Shown piece by piece: positions 1-14,548 of a DNA stretch of 64,000 nt (the stretch's first letter is position 1; the number at the start of each line of letters is the position of its first letter). A program made the position numbers and the translations under genes. The DNA comes from Toxoplasma gondii ME49 (taxonomy: Eukaryota > Apicomplexa > Conoidasida > Eucoccidiorida > Sarcocystidae): contig NC_031468.1 in assembly GCF_000006565.2 (NCBI RefSeq), positions 1,636,747 to 1,700,746 of the forward strand, written 5' to 3'. The notes beneath the pieces are model-generated. The model had not been told where the DNA came from and did not search any database. It saw nothing but the letters and a program-made list of their open reading frames with translations.

Positions 1-3000
1 TATCTGTTCGCGCGAAGGTCGCAAGGAACGTCCGGGTATCTAAAACCTTCTGGACTAGAAAAAAGAAAGGAGACGAAAAGGAGAAGAGACAAAGAAAAAC
101 AAAAGCGTCAGCTTCACCATCCTCCCCCCTTGGCGAGTGACCTCGAGAGTAATCACCTTGCAGCGTTTCGGATTTCGCGAGCCCTTGTCAAGTCGAGGCG
201 ACAAGAAAGCAGTCTAACGAAGCGAACAAAGAGTCCGTTGTTCGTCAAAACTGTGGCGCGCAGCCAAATGCCTAGGATACTTAACTATAGGAAACAAATG
301 TTCAGCAAAAAGCGACAGCAGAAGCTCCCGATTTTGCGTAGCGCGCGAGGCGATTTTGTTCTGGGGGTTGCGGCGGGCGCGGGCAGACACGCATCCAGAC
401 ATCTCCACGTAGATCCGCAGCACTTTCGCGATTTTGGAAATAAAAACGGCAAGAACGTCTGCGTTAGCTCTCCGAAAACTCTGCGACATCGTGTGAGAGT
501 TTTGGCTCGCGTTTGGAAACACAGACGAAAGATCAAAAAGGCGCAGACACCGCCTCAAACCTCATGAGCTTGACACTTTCATCATTCCACAGCGGCAGCA
601 GTTGGGGCTTGTCCTCATGGGAAGAGGCAGAGCGTTTTCCTCTCTCTTCCTTTTCCAGGTGATTATAGAAACTGAGGAGGGGCGGCAGGAAATTTGGGCT
701 CTTGCGTCCTGTTTTTCTCTTCGCCGTCAACGGAAACCCATAGTTGACATCTAGATGTAGAACGCATTTTTTTCAGGTAGCTCGCACCGAACAGAAAAAA
801 CTGTCCTTCCGCCCTCGCCCACGTTCTCCTGTAAATGAGGGCTGGGCTTCCTTCCTCTTTTCGTCTTTGTCTTTTTATTGAGACACGTAAACGAAGACGC
901 GCCCTTCTACGTCTCACGCTGAGCAGCGTCGCCGCCACTCGTCCTCTACGTCTTCCAGCCAGAGGCAATAATACGTGCTATTTACACCTCTTTCCGGTTG
1001 TCGCCGTACATGGTTCTTCACCCGTGTACATACACATCTGCAGAATTCTCCAATTATACGCTGTAGTGAGGTTTGCCGGCGAATCCTACGCGCGGAATTC
1101 GCAGGAGGGAAGAAAAGTGGCGAACCGGTTCTGGTTGTGGTCTCCGGATGGCTGGGGCCGAGAGTAAAGAGGTCTTTTCTCCCCACCGGATAATCATTGT
1201 AAAGGCGATAAATTCGGAACCTGAGACGCCTCGTGCTGTTTTCAAGGGAGGCACTGCCCTGCCGCTCCATGCTCCTTGTCGAGAGCGGATGGGGTATGGA
1301 AATGGGAGATACCTTCAAAATAGAAACAGAAATGTGATGTCTGTAATTTACAGGGTACAAAGGTCCTTGCAGCCTGAAAGGCAAATCCTATGAGATCCCG
1401 GACTGCCTCGCTGCTGAAGAGCCCCGTCAAAAAACGGGAAGCGCTGGTGTAACACAACCAGGAGGGAAAAGCAGCCGGGAGAAACCAAGCAGACAAAAGG
1501 GTGAGCAGGAACTCACCTTTCCCTGTTTCCGCTTGTCGCGAGTGTCTGAGCGAAGAAGTAAAACCAATAGACTGCCTACTTCTTTGTCCCCGCACACACA
1601 AAACACCTCCTAGGATGTAAGAGTTCACTGCTCGCATTTGAAATCGTGCTCGCGAGTCTCGCTGTTTAGATCTCGCTACATTCGGGAATTGTAGATTCCC
1701 GATACTGAAGGTGTTTAGCCGCGTGTGTCACTCCTAGTGTTGGGGTTTCCACCAGGAAAGGGCACCAAGTTCTGTGAGCGAATTTTTCGTCCGGCGCGCA
1801 AGCTCCAGAGTCTGCAACAAAAATGCCGTCCCTATGTTTTTTGGGAACGCGTCTTTGCGATTAGGGTTCGACGTTCTGTTTTTCGACACAGATCGCGGTG
1901 CAAACTCCTCTTTCCGTCTTGTCGGCTTTTCTGCGTGGAAGGTCGTCCCATCTACCACGACCTTGAAACCATGGAAACACCACAGAAGCTGGATCCGGTA
2001 AACAAAAACCTTTAAGATCGAAACCAGTACTTCCCGACTAGATGAGGAACGAACGCGTCAGTACCCTAGAAGCTCCCTGTTTCCTCGGGAATTGCTGTGT
2101 GTGTCTCTATGCTTCGGAGGTGTGAGAGAAGCCTACCGAAGCGACGATCATGATTCCGCAAGTATACGCTTGTGCGAGAAGACTGTCCTGAATTCGTGTG
2201 GTTTCTCTGCGAATTGCCTTTCGCATTCGGCTGTCGACTCTTTTTAGTCGTGGCTTTCCAGGTGAAGCGTGCGAGAACGACCGGCAACTGCACCACACCC
2301 GGGCGGCTGTTGACCTCCGCAAGAAGTGGGTCAGGTTTTCGCCAGGACTTTTTTCTGACGCATTTGGCAGAAATAAATTTTCGCCGTGGACGGGTTTTCG
2401 GAACCGGACTGGAAGTCGCCGTTAGCACGTATGTGCCTGGACGACGCAGTTGCTTCGAACGAAACAGCCGGAGTGAAGGAACTCTCCCAAGCACCACAGA
2501 CACACTGCACACAGACACATGCTTTTCCAGAGACCGAGTGCTGGCAAGAAATGCAGACACGTCGATTTTCGTAGACAGACTCGCGAGCAGGAGCTTCGCC
2601 TCGCGACGACGCCGTCCAGTCCCGACAGAGGGCGTTTGATGCTGTTTACATGTTTTGGACAATAGACGAACAGCAGAAAGAGTCGGCATCTAGACATGAA
2701 AATGCGTTTCACCCACGCAGATGGAAAAACACTTTCGACAGAGTTCTTCGCGGGCCGCCGTGGTGCGTCCCCTTCGGCTTCTGCACACACCAGCCTCGAC
2801 ACCTAAATGTTTCCGTCGCAAAACGGCCTCCGTCTCCGTTGCTTTGACTCTCGTGTGCGCCACTGCGAGCTTTTCCCGACTCCAAGTCGAAGTCGCGCAG
2901 TTGACACTCCTACGGCTTCTAGCGGCCTCCCAAAGTGGGAAAAGCGCGTTCGTCTTGGATGTCAGGAGCGTCACGGCTCTTGACGAAGCTTCCCTGCAGA

Positions 3001-3315
3001 GCAACACACAAACACACCATGTCTCCTTTTGAACCAATTGAATACGCACAAAAAAAGACAACCACAGGTATATACACATGTACAGATGCAAGAGGACGTT
3101 GCTCCTGGACTCGCAGGAGACGTTGAGAACGGCTTTGCTTCCGCTTCAGTGTTTTTACGCGTCTCCCGGGGAAGAGATCAACCGTTGAGGACCTAGTCCA
3201 CGAAGAGCGAGGCATGTCTGTTCTCCGTCGCCCTTGGACGCGAAACAGCACCGTTCTGAAAACTTGCCCTGCAGCTGCACTTTTTTCGAAGACGGTCCCT
3301 CTCTCCACGCAGCCG
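1..3315. other. Left flank, no gene recognised
   Basis: Short reading frames occur on both strands, the longest about 207 codons on the minus strand at 2066-2689. None shows a recognisable domain, and none could be joined to a neighbour through phase-matched GT-AG borders. The right part is probably the 3' untranslated region of the SERBP1-like gene that ends near 3316. No RNA gene or repeat array was seen. Confidence 0.5.
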
Positions 3316-6323
<3,008 letters not shown>

Positions 6324-8397
6324 GTTAGAGACTCGCTGAGTTCGCCGTCAAACCACGTCGAAAAGGGAGAAATATTGGCCGTTCCGGGTCGAAAACGAGA
6401 CGTCGCATCACCCGAAAACTTCCCGGGGGTTCCGCAAACAATGCGCGAACGCAGCACAGCACAGAGAGTACAGACGAATTGACAGCAAAGCAGAAGAGAG
6501 AGGAGGCGGCAACAGGAGGGAGAAAAGGAGACGAAAAAACGCAGTAGTGCCCCCTCGAAAAATAATACGAGCCTCGGGACGAAGAATGCAGAAGCGAACA
6601 AGTAGGAGGTCGAGAATTCGACCCGCTCTCCCGCCTCGTATACTAGCCTGGATCCAGGTCCCCATACATTCCCTACAGCGCTCTCCACCTGTGTGCCTGC
6701 ACCCCCGCGCTGAGATCTTGCATGCCCGGCCGACCGCTGTGAGGGGTGAGACAGAGAGGCTGGCCTACGTGCAAGAAAGCGTGGCCACCCCGCTTTACGC
6801 AGCTTCGTCCACAGCGCAGGGCGACTGCAGCAAGTTGGCACTTTTCGGAATGCACACGACACAAAACGATTGTCAGCTGAATGCTTTAAGCACACCTCGA
6901 TCTCAAGTACACTGCGGGAGAAGTGCGGCGCAGTTGAGGGAGTTTGCTTCTGGTTTAAAACACAGGCAAAGCCTCTCTACCGTCCAAACGAGGAAACGAG
7001 GGGGAGTCGACAGCCAAAAGTCTTGCTCACCGGCAATGGTTTGTGGGGGAAACTGAGTGGCAAAGAAAATATACGGCCAATGCTCGAGAGGGCGTGGGCC
7101 ACTTCAGCAGGGCGGGTCGGACACCCTAAACGCTTGGATCGATACGTCGATTTCAGCTGTTTCTCTGCCTTTCATAAACACAAAACACTCAGGAACCGTT
7201 TTTTGTGCACCCGTTTCCCCACCCCTAGTCAGCACGGCTCTCGATAGCGCACACAATAGGAAGACCGGTCGACGACTCGACCGCGAATGAGAAACGAGGA
7301 TTCGCTGCACCTCGAGCTGACGGCCCGGAGGTGGGCACGGGTAGGACGCATCAGCTTTTTTGCAAGTTAACGGCTTTTCCTTGGAACATCGGAAGAATAG
7401 CATGGCACACGACGACAGCTGACGCTGTGACTAGAGGCGGGTGAGTCGCACTTCGAGACAGAACACACGACGTAACAATCGAGCGATGGCGCCTTCAGCG
7501 TGTTGCACGTTGCAGCACAGCGTACCCCAGGACTCATGCAGGGAATGACAGGACAGTCCATCTCGAGAAAACTGTCCTTGAAGAAACCACAAAAAAGTGC
7601 CACAGAGTCACCATCGGAGCGATTCTTTTCGATGATGAGATCGACAGCGTCCTCGCGGCGTCCTTGCCTTCTCGTTAGCTGTATGTACACCGCCGGGACA
7701 CGCCCGCGACTGCTTTGTCCATTTCCAAAACCGTGTTCCGATCGCGGTTCCATTGCTTGTCACTTTTTCTTCCTCGTTCCCACCCTTCCTTGGAGTTTTT
7801 TCCCTCTAGCGGATGGTGAGGGCCTGACGGGTCCAAAGGACCTCTCCAATGCAAAACCACTGTGTGTGGCGCTTGCACATCTGTTCTGTAGTCGACAGTC
7901 GGCAGCGTCCTTGGTTTTAAGGTATGAGCCGCTGTTGATTGAAAAAGCTCGCCGGCTTACCCCAAAACAGTTGACACCGGGACGTGGTTTTTTGTGGCCG
8001 CCAGCCGTTCGTTGTTGAGCCGGCTTTTGCCTCCTCCGCATGGAGAGATATCCGTACACGGTGCGGTGTTTGGGTACCGAGTGTTTTGACGAACGTCTTT
8101 GTGCATTGCCGCCGTATATCCTTACTTGTCCAAGAGTATGCTACTGGTTCGTGCTCCGGGCTGTTTCACCTGCGGATAAATTCAGGTGATCTTTCCGAAT
8201 GGTGCCACATTTTCTCGACACACTTGCCGCCGGACAGGCCGGAGTGGCCGGTCCCCGTTTGTGAAACTGCCTTTTTAAGCATTCACGAGGAGTGTGCATT
8301 GATCTGAAGGGGAATCCTTAGAAACGTGTCTTGATGCTGTCGGCACGGAGCAGCTAGCTTGCATCTGACTTGTGAGTGTCAAGCAGTCGCCAGGAAA
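6324..8397. other. Divergent spacer between SERBP1-like gene and PIG-B
   Basis: The two genes start head to head about 2.07 kb apart, so this holds both promoters and 5' untranslated regions. Open frames here (for example 6218-6895 minus and 7500-8018 plus) overlap each other, show no domain, and look like chance. A TGCATGCC element lies at 6719-6726. Confidence 0.6.
6719..6726. promoter_or_regulatory. TGCATGCC element upstream of the SERBP1-like gene
   Basis: TGCATGC-type elements are known promoter motifs in Toxoplasma and are bound by ApiAP2-type factors. This copy lies about 400 bases upstream of the SERBP1-like start codon, a similar spacing to the copy upstream of the kinase at 14114. 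Short palindromes of this kind are also frequent in introns here, so function is an inference. Confidence 0.35.
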
Positions 8398-11241
8398 ATG
8401 GTGTCAGTGGAAGGGGAACTCGCCCGTGAGCGGTCGCGAAACAGGGGAGATTCGCACAGTCGCCTGCACCACTTGAGCGCTCTCAAGAAGCCGCTCGCGA
8501 CACTCCAGGTCAGGTGGATCCTTGCGGGGCTGATTGCGTTCCGGATCGTCAACGGGCTGGTTTTAAACTCGTCGTTCAACCCGGACGAACACTGGCAGTC
8601 CAGCGAGGTCGCCCACCACCTTGTCTTTGGCTACGGGTTCCTTACATGGGAATGGGAGCCTTGCATCGCGCTGCGAAGTGTCATTCACCCTGCTCTTTTT
8701 GCGGGTCTGTACTGGCTGCTCGGTCGTTTCAGCCTCGACAGCCCCTCTGTCATCGCCCTCGCTCCGCGTGTGATGCAGAGCATTATCGCTGGCTTCACTG
8801 ACTACGGCACATTCCAACTTGCCCAAGTCTGGTACCCTCTCCAAGGGAGCCTTCCAAAGCGGGGGACCGTCCGAGGCACAACTGTGACCGAACCAAGTTT
8901 TCTGTCCTTCTACGTCCTTCTCTGTTGCGTCTTCAGCTGGTTCCAGTTCTTCTGTCTGCCGCGCACATACTCGAGTTGTATCGAGGCTGCTTTGAATGTG
9001 TGGAGCCTCGTTTTCTTTGGTCAAGTGTCTTCCAGAGTGCACAATCGCGCATCAGGGACGCCGACGTGTTCCCTCGATCTGACACCCGACGAAGCGGGTT
9101 CCTTTGAACTTCACGGATCCCCTTACGCATTGAGAAATCGCGTCCGTTCGAAGGTGACTTTGCTCGACACGGGGCGACCTACGGAAAAAAACGACTGTAG
9201 TTCCGATGGGAGCTCGAACACTGCGAAAGGCTTCACTTCGAAAGTGTACTTGATGTGGGCGTTGCTGTTGGCGGCGCTAGGTGTTCTAGTCCGGCCGACG
9301 GCGGCTATATTCTGGGCGGTATTTTGCCTGTTCAAATTGGCGCAGTTGTGTGCGGACGCGTCTTGTAAGACGCCTGCAAATGAAGGAAATAATGGCCGGG
9401 TATCATCTGTGCAACCTAGGTGTTTCCTCGGCCTGTGCGTTGCCGTTGGTCTGGTGGCAGTTGCGTGCTGTCTCGTGTGTGACTCTCTCTTCTACGGGTT
9501 CGTCACTTTCCCTCCATGGAACTTCGTCAAGTTCAATTTGTTCTCTGACCCAGGGAAGTTCTACGGAGAGAAACCCTGGCACTACTTCCTCCTTGAGGGA
9601 CCGGGAGTTGTTTTGCTGTCGTTTTATCCCTTTCTGGTGGTAGGTGTGTGTGTGTGGTGGAAGGCGTTGAGGGGTTCCCTTCGACGTTCGCTGGAATCCA
9701 CGGGGAATGACGAAGACAAACAGCCAGCCCATCTCAGGTACGGATTCGCTATTCTAAGAATCATCAAAACGCTCATGATGAGGGACGACGGCGCGACAGC
9801 AGTTGCCACAATCTGCGCACTTGTGTTGCTGTCCACTGCAACGCATAAAGAATATCGGTTTATGGTGCCTTTTTTGCCCCAGTTGCTCATCTTTACGGGC
9901 ATTGGTGTCGCCACCGCTATTAAAGGCCGGTCTGTCGTTATCCAGCAACTCCAGGCATCTCCGTTGCTGGATGGCGACACGCACCACCCGGCATCCAAGC
10001 GCTACAGGGCATCGAGACTGCTCAAGCTGGGCCTAGGACTGGCATTTGTTCTCCAAATCGTCGCAGCGGTCTTCTGCGGTTTCTTCCACCAAATGGTACC
10101 TATGATAGTGCAATGCTTTCCACGGGCGGTAGCCAGCTTCCAGGGTCAATCGTTCACGGGACACTTTTGATGATAGATAGTGTAACACGCGTACTGTGGA
10201 TATTTACCGTTTGTGGCAGATGCATTTTGTGATAATACACTGTATTCTTCAATTGGAAGATCCTTTTTTGCTATCTTAGGTATCAGGACTGAGGGCGGGA
10301 CAGGTAGCAAACTTTCGAGATGGCAAAAGAATATGGCTTTCAGGATATGAAATCCCTCCAGGGCGAGCCACAAGAAGAAACCAATGTGCTACGTGTGCAG
10401 TTGCTAGTCACCGCCTGTTCGCCTGGACAGCAGCTTCCACAGGCGTTAAGTGCCTTTATGGTGGACATGGTGCCACCTTTCGTCTTGACAGGCTTTTGAA
10501 AGGAACCATGCTTTTCGTGACAGGCGGTTTCTGTGTGAGTTCTCCGCCAAGTGGGGTACGCACTCGCCACTGTGTGACACCGAGAAAATGAAGAAAGTGT
10601 GTTGGTGTGCGGATATTGCGTTTCGGTTGCAGGGTGCTTCGCGGGTTGTGGCGCATCTGCAGTCGCTGCCTGAGGCAGCTTCGGTCTTCTTTTTGACCTC
10701 CTGTCACGAGTTGCCCTTCTACTCCCACGTGCATCGACGAATCCCCATGGGATTCCTAGACTGTTCACCTAGAGTCGATGACGCCCTTCTGCCGATGAAC
10801 TGGCAACAACGATTCTGGACCGGAAACAAAGAGGAGCGCATTGCTTTTCTTGACAGCTTGTTTCCACGCTTGCCGACACAATTCCCTGACAAGCGAACAG
10901 ACAAAAAGTCTTCCGACGCGTACTCCCATGTAGCAGAAAATAGCGACCCTCGTACCAACTCGTGGTTCGGAGATGCGAAAAGCCAACAGCACATCTCGAC
11001 GAACCCTGCTAAGTGTCTCGAATATCGTTTCCGGGTTCCTCTGGAGGCTCGAGAAATGCCAACGCATTTGATTTTTCCCAACGCACTCATGTCGGACCTT
11101 GCTGAGTGGCTTGCAGAGCGCGGCTACAAGCAAGCAGTAGATCCTATCTTTGATGCCGCCTTTGCAGAAACGCCGGCGGACAACGTTTTGTGGCAATATC
11201 TGCTTGTATTTGAAAGACGCAAGTCGAACGATCAGCAGTAG
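8398..11241 (+). CDS. PIGB: GPI mannosyltransferase III (PIG-B, GT22 family)
   Basis: Two exons, 8398-10095 and 10633-11241, join in frame (GT-AG, phase 0) to about 768 residues. PIG-B is a multi-pass ER protein that adds the third, alpha-1,2-linked mannose from dolichol-phosphate-mannose to the GPI precursor; GPI anchors carry most tachyzoite surface antigens. Family marks: NPDEHWQSSEVAHHLVFGYG with TWEWE from about residue 61, the luminal acidic motif of GT22 enzymes; RPTAAIFW; and HKEYRFMVPFLP near residue 483. Exon 2 carries the PIG-B-specific HELPFYSHVHRR block, LPTQF and THLIFPNAL. Hydrophobic helices recur through exon 1. The start is the first in-frame ATG (GAAAATGGTG); the frame upstream has no ATG. 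Without the splice, exon 1 would end at 10170 and lose the conserved C-terminal part. The protein is longer than the animal enzyme because of low-complexity inserts around residues 225-290. Confidence 0.92.
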
Positions 11242-12254
11242 CAGGCTGCGCGTGAACAACTGTCACTTGCATTTGTTATTTTCGCTGAATCGTGGTGCTT
11301 TTTACCAGCGGAGCAGTTTTCACTACAAACACACACTGACGTGATGGAGGCTTGGCGACCATCGCTGAGAAACCACAATTTCGTGTAGTGAACCGCAGAT
11401 TTGGTCTTTTTGGCGGCATGCTGTTGGAGAATATGTACACGGGCAAAGTGGCTGTGTCTCAAAGAGAACACTTTTTGCCAGACACACAGAATTCTTCACG
11501 AAAATTGACTTCTCTGCTATAAGCAGGATCCACCAGGACCTCTTCGGAGCACCGCTAGCAAAGACTGCAAACATATAGAACGTGTCGTCTAGCCTTTGTT
11601 TTGTTCTTAAGCGGGTCGTTCGTCCTTGCATAACAATCCAGGAGTTTCATGCTCATTTCGGGAAGCTACCTCACGACTAGGGAACGCCTCACATTCGACT
11701 CTCAGTGTACGCCACGGACTTTTTCATCCGTTATTACATCGATATTAAACTATTCTACACGAGGCAAAATTTCAGTTTCACCGTTCTGCGGAAACAGTAT
11801 CGCGGAATGCCTGCGCGGCGACAAGTCTCGTTTTTGTCACGTTTTCAAGGATCTTATCCAGTTTACGCAGTACCGCTCTGTGCAGACGCTGCCTTCTGTC
11901 TCGATCCTTTTGTACTTTTGTGTAAAAAGCTGACGTGGGTACTCTTGATCTTGTCCGTTCCAGAGCCGGTTTTGCTTGGCTGGCGGAACGTCAGCCCCAT
12001 GAACCCTCTGGACAGCGAGGTACGCGCGCAATACATCAGTCGTCACTGTGTAGGCGGAAGTTCGTCTCGAGGCACCGACTTCCACGTTTTTTTCGCAGAA
12101 AAAACCACTCACATTCGAAGGTAGTTTCGAGAGGGGTCGCCTCATGGTTGAAACTGTCGAACCCCGCTTGGGAACAAGTGCCCCCGTTACTGGAACCTGG
12201 CCGTGAAAAGCCCCCTCATCCCATCCAGTGCTCTCTGCCTTGGTCACTGAATCA

Positions 12255-12460
12255 ATCCCACAGTTCAATCCTGTATGACTTAACTCATTTAATTAGTATT
12301 AGGTCTGATATTCTGTGCCAACCAATACAAAATCTTAAATTCGAGCTCCGAGCAACTGATTGTTAATTCGTCAGCAACGCATGACTCGACGCTTATTACT
12401 TGTATAGATAGTATGACCTTATTGCTTACTATAGGTAGCGCTATTTCACAGACAAGTCTC
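12255..12460 (+). pseudogene. Decayed cob (cytochrome b) mitochondrial insert
   Basis: An AT-rich patch that differs from its surroundings. Reading across small indels, it resembles the C-terminal part of apicomplexan cytochrome b in the right order: a SLINLALLSEIRA-like stretch near 12291-12330, LIRQ..MTR near 12365-12395, then a SM..LL.IGSAI.Q stretch near 12411-12450. In-frame stops and frameshifts interrupt it, so it is a degenerate nuclear copy. It lies in the spacer after PIG-B. The alignment was made by eye against remembered cytochrome b, so its borders are approximate. Confidence 0.65.
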
Positions 12461-13734
12461 CAGCCATTCAAGTCCTCTGACGGCGAGGAAAAAATAGTTT
12501 CCATCAAAGAGCATGCTGTTTTTCTTTATTCGAGCCTTTCTCTTCTGTTTCTACATTCTGTCTTGTATACTCTCGTGTCTTGCCAGTGTTTGCGATCAGA
12601 GCCGTGTCCAGAGTAAACAGCCAGGAACAGCTTGGTATGGCAATACAGAGGGAGCCGAAGGTCTCCGCGAATGCACAGAGATGACGAATGGTAAATTTAG
12701 ACGGATGCGCCTTTGGAAAATGTCAATTTTTAACGAAGACTCTCGAAACTGACTCAAACAAAACCCCAGGCGACGATACATCTTGGCGTCTGACTAACGG
12801 TCCGCGCGCGGGACTGGCCTGCTTGTCTCGTGGTTTCCTGGCGACGCTTCATGGAGAATGCCGCATTTTTTTCGCCTAGACATTTCTCTTGAATCTCTGT
12901 TTTGCTGCTGTCTACTCCCAAAGTTTCATTCTTGGTTGTTTCTCTCTGGACCGTCAAAATTCGAGCTCCTGACCGCCGCCAGCTGCTGGTGCCGCTCAGA
13001 AAACGTAGGACACTAGCCGCTAGGCGCGGTCTCTTGAGTGGGAATTCCCAATATTTCCTTCCAAACGCAAGTCGTGGCTTGCATAAGTTCTTCTTTTTCT
13101 TCTGGCGCATCTCGCTAATTTTGTGGGCGTCATCTTTGGTCTTCTCGTCGGCTCGCTCCCTCTTGTCTTGTTCGCTTTGTACCTGCATTCACTGCTAGCC
13201 ACCGTTGCCGAGATGACCGTACAGGATGACAGTGTACATGTCTCCAATTTCCTTTCGCGTTTCCCCTTTGGATAAAACAGACTGTGAGAATAGACTCGAC
13301 CTTTCTCTCGCCTCCTGTCGTCTTTCGACTTCCGTGCAGCTGTCGTTCTTTCACGGCGGTCTTTTCTCCAGTGTACTAACTACCTGACTTTGCCCTGAGA
13401 AAGCTGCCCGTTTCGGTGAGACTGCGGTCCTCCGTACGGTTTTCTTTTTGTGAACTCTACAGAGTTTCTTCTGTCAAGAAACAAGTTAGAGGCGACTCCT
13501 TCACACGGCGCACTTTGATTCTTTAGCGTTCGTGGGTCTGCTACTAGAGCCGTTCTGGGGTCCGTCTATCTCAAGCTTTAGTTCGCTGGTTCCTTCCCAC
13601 CAAAACTTTTTCCGCTTACCAATCCCTGGGGAAGCCAGAGGTTGCGTTGCAAACACTATTAGAGACTTGTCTGTCTCTGCCCATGCCTTTTCACTTCTTT
13701 CGGTACAGTCATGAAGAACTCCTTTCTCCACTAC

Positions 13735-13793
13735 CCTGTTCTTGGTGGCTTGGCTTCTTGGAGGATCTTACGTGTCTGAGGTAGCAGTGAAAC
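13735..13793 (+). pseudogene. Possible short cob fragment
   Basis: One frame reads LVAWLLGGSYVSEVAVKR, close to the apicomplexan cytochrome b segment around the WLLGGYYVSD motif. Similarity stops after about 18 residues. Base composition is less AT-rich than the cob fragment at 12255, so this is either a short older insert or chance. Confidence 0.4.
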
Positions 13794-14113
13794 GGCCCAA
13801 GCAGACTCCGCACCGATTTTTTCTGCTTTTCTGGGTGTGTCCGCCGACAGCATCACCACATGAAAAACTGTCGCGCGTCACCGTCCCGTGTCCCGTGTGG
13901 AGGAGCTCTTCTACGTCCCCATCGCTTTGTCTTCGATCGCCGGAAAGGGTGTTTTCCCTCCCATTTAAATTCGACCCCGATATGTCCTGCGATCGAAAAT
14001 GCGAGTGCCATTCTATCTGTCTCTGTACCCCGCATCATCGTTTGAACACCTGACCAGCATGTTGAGTGGATGAAGTACAGCGGTACCGAGCGCATATTTG
14101 GAAAACCAGCATG

Positions 14114-14121
14114 TGCATGCC
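14114..14121. promoter_or_regulatory. TGCATGCC element upstream of the kinase
   Basis: It lies about 430 bases upstream of the kinase start codon and is identical to the element at 6719. It belongs to the TGCATGC promoter-motif class of Toxoplasma; function here is inferred from position only. Confidence 0.35.
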
Positions 14122-14548
14122 TCCAGATCAGGAACAATAAGCCTACTCACTCGTTCAGCGAAAAGCTCTGTCTACAGCCGCAGGTTTCTCCAGCTTGGCC
14201 CTGCACCGCAGAAGGATCCCGCTGCTCTGGCTCTGCTTTCCAGTAGCAACATCCCAGCGAGCAGTTTTGCGTTTTCCTTGTCTCTGGAAGCCTCTGCCTC
14301 CATATGGAGGCGTCGTAGACCACAGCCGAGCCCCTGTCAACATGCAGCGTCCCGCGCCCTGCCTCCACCTGTTCAACTAGCTGTCGGTATTGTTTCTGCT
14401 GGAGGTGCCTTAGGTCCCTCGTTCCGTAGGAGAGGAAGCGTGGAGCCACACGCCTCTTCCCGAGGTTGGTGTCTGGTGCGCCCTCTATGTTTGTCTCTAG
14501 CAACGAATCGGTTCTTTTCAATCCTCAAGAGAACCTGTGAACTCCAAC

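Larger units (their letters stand above)
11242..14548. other. Spacer between PIG-B and the kinase
   Basis: About 3.3 kb of PIG-B 3' flank and kinase 5' flank. Three mutually overlapping frames of about 140 codons lie at 11705-12366 on both strands, and another at 12754-13188 on the minus strand; none has a recognisable domain, so they are not called. Two cob-like mitochondrial fragments and a TGCATGCC element are listed separately. Confidence 0.55.

Noticed and set aside
2066..2689. 207-codon minus-strand frame
   Set aside because: Basic, low-information composition with no domain and no splice partner; it overlaps plus-strand frames of similar length.
8359..8397. Upstream extension of PIG-B
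   Set aside because: The frame is open, but its first codon is TTG and there is no ATG before 8398.
11705..12366. Three overlapping frames of about 140 codons
   Set aside because: They lie on both strands over the same bases, lack domains, and overlap the decayed cob fragment.
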